Source of the DNA: UBA1205 sp045598105
GTDB lineage: Bacteria > Bacteroidota > Bacteroidia > Bacteroidales > WCHB1-69
Assembly (NCBI GenBank): GCA_045598105.1
Contig: JAZLLK010000106.1
Span: 1 to 8,705 of the forward strand
DNA: 8,705 bases
Direction of reading: 5' to 3'
A program made the translations under genes and the position numbers. The notes beneath the pieces are model-generated. The model made no database searches, was not told where the DNA came from, and saw only the letters and a program-made list of their open reading frames with translations. Below are positions 1-7,271 of this stretch, piece after piece. How positions within the stretch are numbered: position 1 is the first letter of the stretch; the number at the start of each line of letters is the position of its first letter.

Positions 1-684
1 GAAAACCCACTAAACCATAATAGATACTCCTATTGCCTGTTCTCACCGCTGCAGTATGTGGACCCGAGTGGGGAAGTATATAACCCTATTTTTGATTGGC
101 AAGGCAATTTTCTCGGCACTGACGATAGAGGAATACAAGGAGAAGCAATTATTATGAATGCTACAGATTTTGTTCAAAACATGGACCATTTCGAAGCTTT
201 AAAAAAAGGAACTAAAAGAAGTGACTTAAAAATTCTTTGGTTTGAACTTATGAATAAAATTGATGCACAAACCTCTACTTTTCCTAATAGACCTGATTGG
301 GATGGTGTTCTCACAAAAGAGGAAGCTGATGCATGGTGGAATGCTGGTACTGGAGCACCATTATATGTAGATTTGAGTAAGATTAATCTTCCTGGAGTAA
401 CAACAAAAAATTTCTCAAAAGAAAAACAAATCGGTAAGAACTTTTTATGGAATGATTTAACAGGAATTACAGGTACTACATATGGATCTTTAACTTTAAC
501 TCTTTTAGATCCAATTACCGGAGAAGTTAAAATTGGAAATGATGAAAGAGTTGATAGATATAAATTTGATATGCAGAAAGGTAGACCATTAAGAAATATT
601 GCAACATTTATGGGTCGTCCAGGCGGTACTGGTGTTGATTTCAACATTATTGGGTATGGAACCAAATATGTTCCTGTAAAATAA
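1..684 (+). CDS. RHS repeat protein, C-terminal end (core end plus variable tip), 5' partial
   Basis: The frame is open from base 1 to the TAA at 682-684, giving the last 227 residues of a longer protein. Residues 7-25 carry the signature that ends an RHS core: NRYSY, then a Pro-Leu-Gln-Tyr stretch, then VDPSGE. In RHS proteins the core forms a shell and the segment after DPSGE is a variable tip, often a toxin. The tip here (residues 26-227) starts with PIFDWQGNFLGTDDRG. It has an EF-hand-like stretch DWDGVLTKEEADAWW near residues 99-113 and ends in a Gly-rich GRPGGTGVDFNIIGYG region. I recall similar tips at the ends of other Bacteroidota RHS proteins, but I recognise no known nuclease or other catalytic motif. 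The GTG at 58 is not a start; the frame continues upstream through core sequence. The tip is AT-rich and uses ATT for 12 of 14 isoleucines, unlike the neighbouring genes. The family call is firm; toxin activity is inferred. Confidence 0.86.
   Translation, partial: ENPLNHNRYSYCLFSPLQYVDPSGEVYNPIFDWQGNFLGTDDRGIQGEAIIMNATDFVQNMDHFEALKKGTKRSDLKILWFELMNKIDAQTSTFPNRPDWDGVLTKEEADAWWNAGTGAPLYVDLSKINLPGVTTKNFSKEKQIGKNFLWNDLTGITGTTYGSLTLTLLDPITGEVKIGNDERVDRYKFDMQKGRPLRNIATFMGRPGGTGVDFNIIGYGTKYVPVK
61..75 (+). other. RHS core/tip junction (DPSGE motif)
   Basis: These codons spell Asp-Pro-Ser-Gly-Glu, the conserved end of the RHS core. The bases before it are relatively GC-rich (CTG, CCG, CAG codons). 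The bases after about 75 turn AT-rich and stay so through the next gene. In RHS loci this is the usual point where one tip is exchanged for another by recombination within the conserved core. Confidence 0.7.
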
Positions 685-711
685 TCCCAAATTTTTCAAA
701 ACAATATAGCC

Positions 712-1257
712 ATGAAGTTATTATATAAAAAACTTTCAAAAAAAAAATTAGTAATCATAGCCATTTTTCTAATCGTATCCTATTTAGTATATACAGAAAT
801 AACATATAGTCCGCTAAATAAAGACGAATTAAACAGTATTTTTTATTCATACGAAAATATAAAGACAAAACGGAGTAAAGATTTTATTAAACTTGATTTA
901 CATGGTGATAAAGACGAAATATATGAGTATAAGGTAAAAAAAGGAGTGTTGAATACAAATTTTCCAATATCATTAAAAAAATGGAACGATGAATTAATTG
1001 ATGAGAAATCTATTGTATCAGGTTGGAAAAAATGTCCTTTAGACAATTCTACCATCTCTATGCTTTTTTTGCATAGATTGAAAAAAGGGTATGGTTATAG
1101 GGCACATTTTTTAGAAAGCAATCTGCTGGTTGATTTTCGAAAAGCTCAGGATAATGGTGATAATCTTTATTGCTACATTATTACAGAAGAAAGTTACTAC
1201 TTTTTCATTTATTGTACTAAAAAAAACATTCTATACTATTATATATTAAATATTTAA
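712..1257 (+). CDS. Small membrane-anchored protein, candidate immunity protein for the RHS tip
   Basis: This encodes a 181-residue protein I do not recognise as a named family. The N-terminus is lysine-rich (residues 1-12) and is followed by one hydrophobic segment at about 13-27 (LVIIAIFLIVSYLVY). The rest is polar and would lie outside the inner membrane if the segment is a signal anchor. The C-terminus is rich in aromatic residues, with FFIYC and YYYILNI. It starts 27 bases after the RHS stop, on the same strand. In RHS loci this is where the cognate immunity gene sits, and AT-rich composition is usual for such genes. No Shine-Dalgarno sequence is visible. Isoleucine codons are mixed (10 ATT, 6 ATA, 3 ATC). 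The coding call is good; the immunity role is inferred from position alone. If correct, the topology would suit a toxin acting at the membrane or in the periplasm. Confidence 0.72.
   Translation: MKLLYKKLSKKKLVIIAIFLIVSYLVYTEITYSPLNKDELNSIFYSYENIKTKRSKDFIKLDLHGDKDEIYEYKVKKGVLNTNFPISLKKWNDELIDEKSIVSGWKKCPLDNSTISMLFLHRLKKGYGYRAHFLESNLLVDFRKAQDNGDNLYCYIITEESYYFFIYCTKKNILYYYILNI
738..747 (+). repeat. Run of ten A in the immunity-candidate gene
   Basis: Ten consecutive adenines cover codons 9-12 (Ser-Lys-Lys-Lys) just before the membrane segment. Runs of this length can slip during replication or transcription, which would shift the frame and remove the rest of the protein. The frame is intact as given. 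Confidence 0.8.
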
Positions 1258-1336
1258 GCACACCTCTAAAAAATTTTTTTTTAATAATCAAACAATAATA
1301 GATAGATTTCTTCGCTATATAATTGAAATTCTCAAT

Positions 1337-1450
1337 AACAGGGCTATGACCACCTACACCGTTAACAACACAGAGCAGGAAAAGAAAATATATTGTGGCA
1401 GGGAGTATGAGCACAATCTCACCACCAATACCCGCTATAATTACATATAA
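1337..1450 (+). pseudogene. Possible decayed fragment of an RHS core
   Basis: The + frame here reads N-R-A-M-T-T-Y-T-V and continues with KKIYCGREYEHNL up to the TAA at 1448-1450. The pattern resembles a segment seen in Bacteroidota RHS proteins shortly before the core domain: a Lys/Arg-rich stretch, TTYTV, a linker, YCG, a YE pair, then TR and YI. This comparison is from memory. Codon choice supports it: threonine is mostly ACC and both isoleucines are ATA, as in the second RHS gene at 7500 and unlike the AT-rich tip upstream. The stretch has no obvious start of its own, lacks flanking RHS sequence, and sits right after the tip and immunity pair. Alternatively it may be a chance open stretch in intergenic DNA. 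Confidence 0.35.
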
Positions 1451-1468
1451 GTCTGCCATACAAACCAT

Positions 1469-1491
1469 ATAGCAGCCGCTATTAAATTTTT
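1469..1491 (+). terminator. Weak candidate terminator after the RHS/immunity pair
   Basis: A 5-bp stem (ATAGC at 1469-1473 pairing with GCTAT at 1478-1482, loop AGCC) is followed after four bases by five T at 1487-1491. It lies between the convergent ends of the + strand RHS/immunity pair and the - strand operon, where a terminator is expected. The stem is short, so the call is tentative. Confidence 0.3.
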
Positions 1492-1494
1492 CCG

Positions 1495-2241
1495 CTAAAA
1501 ATTAAAAGACAAGCCCCATCCGCCATTACGGCTTGGCCCCGCACCTATATAAGCATGCGGGCGGGATGCACATTGCATATTATATATATCGGCACTGCGG
1601 TGCATGCGGGTGTAAGCTACTATAAGAGTAGGAATACAAGCTATTTCTAAGGCTTCACCCACAACTCCTGTTACTAATGCATAGGTCGGCATGGTAAAGG
1701 TAGAATAGGACGCTGCTCTTACGGCTTCCACATATACCATTGCTATATACGCTATCTCCAAGGCACATCCGGCACCCAATAGTCCCCAGCCTACTCGGGA
1801 CATATTTTTACCGGACATATATTGTGCAAATGCCGGATTACAATTGTTATACAAAAACTGCTCATAATCGGCTCCCCTCATTTCCATTCCCTTAAAAACA
1901 TACGCATTTCCTCTGCGATACACACAATCATTACCGGACATAAACATATTCACAGGCATGGCAGCCTGATTGGCCTGCACAGGTGCATTGGTATGAGTAA
2001 ACACATCATTTTCACCATTTTGGTATTTTATCCTAAATATGTCCTGAGGTGTAAGGGTATATACAGGTCCGTCCTGATTAGACCACTTGCGGTACTCCAC
2101 TTCCTTACTACCCACCTTTATTACTTTGGCTTCTATTTCTTCTCCGGACTGTAACACTATTATATCCTGACTTATGCCTATAGCTACACAGAGCATGCAC
2201 AATAGTATTAAGCCGTATTTTTTTTTCATAAAACGATTCAT
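1495..2241 (-). CDS. Secreted protein of unknown function with signal peptide
   Basis: I assign 248 residues from the ATG at 2239-2241. An in-frame TTG three codons upstream gives a longer frame but is a poorer start; the ATG at 2227-2229 is also possible. The N-terminus is a signal peptide: basic MNRFMKKKYG, then a hydrophobic run to about residue 24. Residues 26-80 (DIIVLQSGEEIEAKV, later DGPVYTLTPQDIFRIKYQNGE) resemble a small domain common in exported Bacteroidota proteins of unknown function. A middle part (YEQFLYNNCNPAFAQYMSGK, about 126-145) precedes two hydrophobic stretches near 151-171 and 186-210. The C-terminus ends GGWGLSFNF, with alternating aromatic residues and a final Phe, as in some outer-membrane proteins. 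It is the last gene of the operon, 19 bases after cstA. It is envelope-located by inference; its function is unknown. Confidence 0.8.
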   Translation of the reverse strand: MNRFMKKKYGLILLCMLCVAIGISQDIIVLQSGEEIEAKVIKVGSKEVEYRKWSNQDGPVYTLTPQDIFRIKYQNGENDVFTHTNAPVQANQAAMPVNMFMSGNDCVYRRGNAYVFKGMEMRGADYEQFLYNNCNPAFAQYMSGKNMSRVGWGLLGAGCALEIAYIAMVYVEAVRAASYSTFTMPTYALVTGVVGEALEIACIPTLIVAYTRMHRSADIYNMQCASRPHAYIGAGPSRNGGWGLSFNF

Positions 2242-2260
2242 TTTATTCAAATTTCACATA

Positions 2261-3688
2261 TTATTTAAATGCTTTTTTCACTTCCGCTATTCTCCACACG
2301 AATATGGCAGCAAATATTACCGTAAGTGCACCGCCTAATATATAAGACATGGCATGAGGCAGACTAAAACCTTCCGGTGCTATGAATATATAAGTGGAAC
2401 ACACCATTATCATGAACAATGCCGGCACCATGGTAATAATATAAGGCTTGTGCTCCCGCACCAAATACAGGGTAATTGCCAACAGGGTAACGGCGGCCAG
2501 CACCTGATTGGCCCAGGAAAAATATCGCCATATAATATCAAATCCGTTAGGATTTTTAATGCTGAACATTAATATACCAAAGCCCACCAAAAACAAAGGC
2601 ATAGCTATCATCAGCCGCTTCATTACGGGCTTTTGATCGGTATGCAATATATCTGCCACTATAAGCCTGGCTGAACGGAAAGCAGTATCCCCTGAAGTAA
2701 TGGGGGCTGCCACCACACCCAATATAGCCAATATAGCTCCTACCTTACCCAGCCAGCTGCGGGTAATATCATTTACTATAACGGCGGCATTGGTTTCTCC
2801 ATAACCGTTTTTTTGGAAAAAATACGTAGCCGCTGCAGCCCATATTAAGGCAACTATACCTTCGGCTATCATGGCTCCGTAAAATATGGGTCTGCCCTGC
2901 TTTTCATTGGTCATACAGCGGGCCATAAGCGGCGATTGTGTGGCATGAAAACCCGATACCGCTCCACACGCTATGGATATAAACATCATGGGGAACACGG
3001 GTGTAGCAGCCGCATTAGGATGCGTATTATGCAATCCCTGCCATATTTCAGGTATATCAGGATGATGCACACATAAGGCTACCAATACTCCCACCGCCAT
3101 GAATAGCAAACAAAAACCAAACAAAGGATATATTTTTCCTATTATTTTATCTATAGGCATAAGCGTAGCCACTATGTAATATAGCAATATTACCGCTATC
3201 CAAAAAGTAGCATCCAATACCTGTGGCGTGAGACTCTCCAACAATTTGGCAGGACCATTCACAAACACCACTCCCACCAGCACCATAAGTACCACCATAA
3301 ACACACGCATTATATGCTTTATACCTTTATTCAAATATTTTCCGTGTATTTCGGGCAAACTGGTACCTCCGTTACGCATAGACATCATGCCGGACATATA
3401 GTCATGCACGGCTCCGCCAAATATACAACCGAACACTATCCATAAATACGATGCCGACCCGAATTTGGCCCCCATAATGGCCCCGAATATAGGCCCCAAA
3501 CCGGCTATATTCAAAAACTGTATCATAAATATTCTCCACGGCTTCATGGGAATGTAATCCACCCCGTCGGCCATGGTAACAGCCGGCGTACTCCTGCTGC
3601 CATTGGCACCAAATATCCGCTCTATTATTCTGCCATATACAAAATAACCTGCAACCAACAGGCATAATGATAATATAAATGTAATCAT
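2261..3688 (-). CDS. cstA: CstA-family carbon starvation protein, likely pyruvate/peptide transporter
   Basis: This is an integral inner-membrane protein of 475 residues with roughly 12-13 hydrophobic segments. Family signatures are clear. DGVDYIPMKPWRIF followed by NIAGLGPIFGAIMGAKFG lies at about residues 42-76. SGFHATQSPLMARCMTNE falls in the middle, and ITSGDTAFRSARLIVAD towards the C-terminal third. These correspond to the conserved SGFHA and loop motifs of E. coli CstA. E. coli CstA and its relative BtsT import pyruvate, and CstA was first linked to peptide use in starvation. The protein is much shorter than E. coli CstA (about 700 residues) and ends after the last membrane segment with IAEVKKAFK; I regard this as the short form of the family rather than a truncation. 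It starts at an ATG with an AT-rich leader, 37 bases after the stop of the MurF-Alr gene. The substrate in this organism is not shown by sequence. Confidence 0.92.
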   Translation of the reverse strand: MITFILSLCLLVAGYFVYGRIIERIFGANGSRSTPAVTMADGVDYIPMKPWRIFMIQFLNIAGLGPIFGAIMGAKFGSASYLWIVFGCIFGGAVHDYMSGMMSMRNGGTSLPEIHGKYLNKGIKHIMRVFMVVLMVLVGVVFVNGPAKLLESLTPQVLDATFWIAVILLYYIVATLMPIDKIIGKIYPLFGFCLLFMAVGVLVALCVHHPDIPEIWQGLHNTHPNAAATPVFPMMFISIACGAVSGFHATQSPLMARCMTNEKQGRPIFYGAMIAEGIVALIWAAAATYFFQKNGYGETNAAVIVNDITRSWLGKVGAILAILGVVAAPITSGDTAFRSARLIVADILHTDQKPVMKRLMIAMPLFLVGFGILMFSIKNPNGFDIIWRYFSWANQVLAAVTLLAITLYLVREHKPYIITMVPALFMIMVCSTYIFIAPEGFSLPHAMSYILGGALTVIFAAIFVWRIAEVKKAFK

Positions 3689-3725
3689 TTTATATATATT
3701 TGAATTATTTAAGCATATTTTAATA

Positions 3726-6200
3726 TTAATCTTCTATATATACACGTTTTACTCTTTGCGATATACCGGTAAGCAATTCGTATTCTATCAATCCGGACGC
3801 CTGTGCCAAATACCCTATAGGTCTTTCTTTACCGAATATAATAACCTCGTCTTCTTCTTTTACGGGTAGCCCCGTTACATCGGCCATGCACATATCCATA
3901 CACACACTGCCCACTATGGGAGCCAAGTGCCCGTGAATATACACCTGTGTACGACCATAGCCCGCACTACGCGGAAATCCGTCAGCATATCCTATGGGTA
4001 GGGTAGCTATGCGGGTAGGCTTATCGGCCTTGAATGTGCGATTATAACCCACCGTTTCGCCTTGCGGCACATCTCTCAGCTGTGAAATAACGGTTTTAAG
4101 GGTAGATACGTTATTCATGGGTACACCATCCTGTAGGGGACTTACTCCGTACAGGCCTATGCCCATGCGAACCATATCAAAATGATATTCAGGAAAGCGG
4201 CATATACCGCAAGTATTGCATATATGCTTCATGGGCCTGTAGCCTAACTGCCCGGTAAGGTAAGCATGACTACGGGTAAGTACCGCTGCCTGCGTATGTG
4301 TAAAAGCATCTTCGGCAGCATCATCGGCAGCGGCAAAATGCGAAAACACACTTTCCACCACTATTTGAGGCGTAGCCTTAAGTATAGCTGCCACCTGTGG
4401 CAAATCCTCGGGCATAAAACCCAATCTGTGCATACCCGTATCTATTTTTATATGCACATGTACACTTTCATGCCGACTCAACTTCAAGGCCTCGCATATC
4501 ATACGGAGCACCTTAAAGCTATATATCTCAGGCTGCAAATTATAACGGAATATTAAATCCATGGCTCTTTCCTCAGGATTCATTACCATTATGGGCACCT
4601 TAATATTCTTCTTTCTTAAAGTAACACCTTCATCGGCGTAGGCCACGGTAAAATAATCCGCCCCGTGATACTGCAGGGCATTGGCCACATCTATATCACC
4701 GGCACCATACGAAAATGCCTTCACCATGGCCATTACCTTGGTAGCAGGAGGCACCAGAGAACGGTAGTAATTCATATTGGCTATTAAATTATTCAGGTTC
4801 ACCTCCAATACGGTTTCATGTGTTTTCAACTCCAAGTACTTGGAAATACGCTCAAACCCATATTTACGGGCACCCTTTACCAATACTACCTCATTTTCTA
4901 ATTTATCAGGCTCAAATTCGGCAAAAAAATCATCGGTGGTACGGTAAAATTCCTTTTCCATACCAAAACTGTCAGCCTGACGGCAAATAGCATCACCTAT
5001 ACCCACTATTTTATTCACATGCCTTGTTTCCAGCAAATTGGCTATATCTTTATACAAATCCTTTTCCGAACTTCCACTTTGTAATATATCGGACAATATA
5101 ACCGTGCGACGTGAAAACTGCCTTTGATTATTCATTAAATCTATGGCTATTTGCAATGAGTTAATGTCAGAATTATAGGTATCGTTAATAATAAGGCAAC
5201 GGTTAATTCCCTGCTTCATTTCCAGCCGCATAGCTATGGAGGCCAATTTGGTTACCCGCTCGGCTATTACGGCATTATCATAACCTAATAGCAGCATTAC
5301 CGCCCAGCAATGTATTACATTCTCCACCGAGGCATCATCTACAAACGGTATACTTATTTGCAGTTGCTTTTGCTCATATATGGCGGTAATAAGAGTGTGT
5401 TTATCGTTTTTGTGTACACTTTGTACATACATATCCGCATCCTGCTTACGGGTACTCCAGCGGAATATACGCACCTTTTTAGCTATTTCGGTACGAACCA
5501 ATACCTCTGTAATAGCACTATGGTCGGCACAATATACCAGCGTTTCGGCATTTTGAAACAGCAATAGTTTTTCACCCACCTTTTGACTTTCACCCATAAA
5601 ACCTTCATCATGGGCCGTGCCTATATTGGTAAACACACCTATGGTAGGCGATATTATGTTCTTCAGCCGCTCCATTTCCGACGGCTGTGATATGCCGGCT
5701 TCAAATATGCCCAGCTCGTCATCGGCCTTCATTTTCCACACCGATAAGGGCACCCCTATTTGGGAATTAAAACTGTTAGGTGAATATACCACCTTCTTAT
5801 CTTCACACAATAGCTGATACAGCCACTCTTTTACCGTGGTTTTACCATTGCTGCCGGTAATACCTACTACCGGTATATTATACTGCCTGCGATGGTAGGC
5901 CGCCAACTGCTGCAAAGCCTGCAAAGTATCGGCCGCCACTATAAAATTGGCATGAGGATAATTATGCATTTCACTCTCAAAATGCTCCATTACCACAAAA
6001 TTAATTACCCCCTTTTCGTAAGCCGTACGTATGTACTTATGCCCGTCATTTTTTGCTGTTTTCACAGCAAAAAACAAAGCATGAGCACTGCCCGTAATTT
6101 TGCGACTGTCATATAATAAATCATGAATTACGCTGTGTTCATCCCTGCCGGCTACCAATCTTCCGGCTACTATATGAGCTATTTGCGATATGGTGTACAT
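3726..6200 (-). CDS. murF-alr: Bifunctional MurF (D-Ala-D-Ala-adding ligase) / alanine racemase
   Basis: This 824-residue fusion carries two peptidoglycan enzymes. The N-terminal MurF half (about 1-455) adds D-Ala-D-Ala to the UDP-MurNAc-tripeptide using ATP. It shows the P-loop GITGSNGKTT at 113-122, NSFNSQIGVPLSVW at 142-155, NDTYNSD at 339-345 and VKGARKYGFERI at 441-452. The C-terminal half (about 463-824) is a PLP-dependent alanine racemase. It shows AMVKAFSYG with the PLP lysine at 494, IDTGMHRLGF at 586-595, RMGIGLYG at 678-685, the likely catalytic tyrosine at 719 in VGYNRTF, GYADGFPR at 737-744 and SVCMDM at 765-770. All key residues I can place are present, so both activities are expected. 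The fusion is characteristic of Bacteroidota. It starts 22 bases after pdxA and is followed by cstA. A perfect hairpin lies within its early codons. The racemase also has a Cys-rich CNTCGICRF stretch near 661-669, where relatives more often have NSAG. Confidence 0.96.
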   Translation of the reverse strand: MYTISQIAHIVAGRLVAGRDEHSVIHDLLYDSRKITGSAHALFFAVKTAKNDGHKYIRTAYEKGVINFVVMEHFESEMHNYPHANFIVAADTLQALQQLAAYHRRQYNIPVVGITGSNGKTTVKEWLYQLLCEDKKVVYSPNSFNSQIGVPLSVWKMKADDELGIFEAGISQPSEMERLKNIISPTIGVFTNIGTAHDEGFMGESQKVGEKLLLFQNAETLVYCADHSAITEVLVRTEIAKKVRIFRWSTRKQDADMYVQSVHKNDKHTLITAIYEQKQLQISIPFVDDASVENVIHCWAVMLLLGYDNAVIAERVTKLASIAMRLEMKQGINRCLIINDTYNSDINSLQIAIDLMNNQRQFSRRTVILSDILQSGSSEKDLYKDIANLLETRHVNKIVGIGDAICRQADSFGMEKEFYRTTDDFFAEFEPDKLENEVVLVKGARKYGFERISKYLELKTHETVLEVNLNNLIANMNYYRSLVPPATKVMAMVKAFSYGAGDIDVANALQYHGADYFTVAYADEGVTLRKKNIKVPIMVMNPEERAMDLIFRYNLQPEIYSFKVLRMICEALKLSRHESVHVHIKIDTGMHRLGFMPEDLPQVAAILKATPQIVVESVFSHFAAADDAAEDAFTHTQAAVLTRSHAYLTGQLGYRPMKHICNTCGICRFPEYHFDMVRMGIGLYGVSPLQDGVPMNNVSTLKTVISQLRDVPQGETVGYNRTFKADKPTRIATLPIGYADGFPRSAGYGRTQVYIHGHLAPIVGSVCMDMCMADVTGLPVKEEDEVIIFGKERPIGYLAQASGLIEYELLTGISQRVKRVYIED
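6049..6074 (-). repeat. Perfect 11-bp inverted repeat with GAAA loop inside murF-alr
   Basis: TTTTTTGCTGT (6049-6059) is the exact complement of ACAGCAAAAAA (6064-6074), with four bases between. On the mRNA strand the loop is GAAA, a GNRA tetraloop. It covers nucleotides 127-152 of the coding sequence, codons around FFAVKTAK. No T-run follows on either strand, so it is not an ordinary terminator. The 3' arm ends in A-AAA-AAT in the reading frame, a slippery-type heptamer. A role is not shown. Confidence 0.75.
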
Positions 6201-6222
6201 ATTAATATTTTAAACATTACAA

Positions 6223-7245
6223 CTATTCTACCGCTGCATGATAACGCACGCGATTACGATAGATGTCACATGCCATATATATAGCCTCACGCATAGACTG
6301 TTCCGATGCACTGTCACTGCCCGCTATATCATAAGCCACCCCGTGTGCAGGTGAAGTACGCACTATAGGCAAACCCGCAGTGTAGTTCACGCCGGCACCA
6401 TTAGACAACAACTTAAACGGCAACATAGCCTCATCATGATACATGGCCAAAACGGCGTCATATTTTACATAACTTCCGCTACCAAACAAGGCGTCAGCTG
6501 CAAACGGACCAAAGGCATATATTCCTTCCTCAAAAGCCTCCTGCACTGCCGGTAATATTATTTGCTGCTCTTCCATACCAAACATACCGTTTTCACCCGC
6601 ATGAGGATTCAATGACAATACCGCTATACGAGGCGAGGTACAGGCAAAATCCTTCTTCAGGCTTTCATTCAGTACACGCAACTTCTTTTTTATAAGCTCT
6701 TTACTGAGCTTTTTTGGCACCTCGCTTAACGCACAATGAGTAGTAACCGTACCTACACGCAAAGTATTGGCCACCATAAGCATTAAATAATCCTCTGCCT
6801 TGCAGGCATGTGCCAAATACTCGGTATGTCCGGTAAACGGAGCTCCGTCCGCTTGCATATTATACTTATTAACAGGAGCCGTTACCAGTACCTGTACCTG
6901 ATTACTCAATACATGCTCCAAGGCCTTATCTAACGACAACATGGACATTTCACCTGCTATAGCAGTGGATTTACCCATTTCTATTTTTATTTCCTTATCG
7001 GTAATATTTATCATATTCGGCTTTTGGGCTACTGCCTGCACAGGCGACTTTATTACATTAAAGGCAAACTCCTGATTATGCTTCATCAACTTACGATGAT
7101 ACGATGCTACCTTAGATGAACCGTACACTATAGGTGTGCACATATCCGTAAATCCCGGCTCCATTAGTACCTTTGTAATAATTTCATAACCTATACCATT
7201 CACATCCCCATGAGTAATACCCACTACAATTGAATTTTCCGACAT
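6223..7245 (-). CDS. pdxA: 4-hydroxythreonine-4-phosphate dehydrogenase (PdxA)
   Basis: PdxA is a 340-residue cytosolic NAD-dependent enzyme of the DXP-dependent route to pyridoxal 5'-phosphate. It oxidises 4-phosphohydroxy-L-threonine, whose product is joined to deoxyxylulose phosphate by PdxJ. Motifs are in order: GITHGDVNGIGYEII at 9-23, APVNK at 123-127, GHTEYLA at 139-145, TTHCALSEVP at 168-177, SLNPHAGENGMFGMEE at 211-226, YHDEAMLPFK at 269-278 and RTSPAHGVAYDIAG at 296-309. Histidines 170, 215 and 270 have the same 45- and 55-residue spacing as the E. coli metal ligands H166, H211 and H266. One oddity is HDEAML where the family usually has HDQGL. The length is normal. It is the first gene of the operon, preceded by a short AT-rich leader and a -7 box at 7272-7279. 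Its neighbour encodes a PLP enzyme, alanine racemase. Confidence 0.94.
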   Translation of the reverse strand: MSENSIVVGITHGDVNGIGYEIITKVLMEPGFTDMCTPIVYGSSKVASYHRKLMKHNQEFAFNVIKSPVQAVAQKPNMINITDKEIKIEMGKSTAIAGEMSMLSLDKALEHVLSNQVQVLVTAPVNKYNMQADGAPFTGHTEYLAHACKAEDYLMLMVANTLRVGTVTTHCALSEVPKKLSKELIKKKLRVLNESLKKDFACTSPRIAVLSLNPHAGENGMFGMEEQQIILPAVQEAFEEGIYAFGPFAADALFGSGSYVKYDAVLAMYHDEAMLPFKLLSNGAGVNYTAGLPIVRTSPAHGVAYDIAGSDSASEQSMREAIYMACDIYRNRVRYHAAVE

Positions 7246-7271
7246 ATTTATTTCGTTTTACATTATAAATG

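Noticed and set aside
174..665. 163-residue open frame on the - strand opposite the RHS tip
   Set aside because: It is antisense to a supported reading frame and has no recognisable features.
58..684. GTG at 58 as the start of a separate 208-residue gene
   Set aside because: The frame continues upstream to base 1 with RHS core sequence (NRYSY...), so the GTG is an internal valine.
1268..1282. A-run followed by a T-run as a terminator
   Set aside because: It has no GC-containing stem; the palindrome is only A and T.
2248..2250. TTG start for the secreted protein
   Set aside because: Two in-frame ATG codons lie just downstream and give a normal signal peptide; no ribosome site favours the TTG.
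3695..3702. TATATTTG on the + strand, resembling a -7 box
   Set aside because: It lies in the short gap between cstA and murF-alr, pointing against the operon with no + strand gene after it; likely chance in AT-rich DNA.
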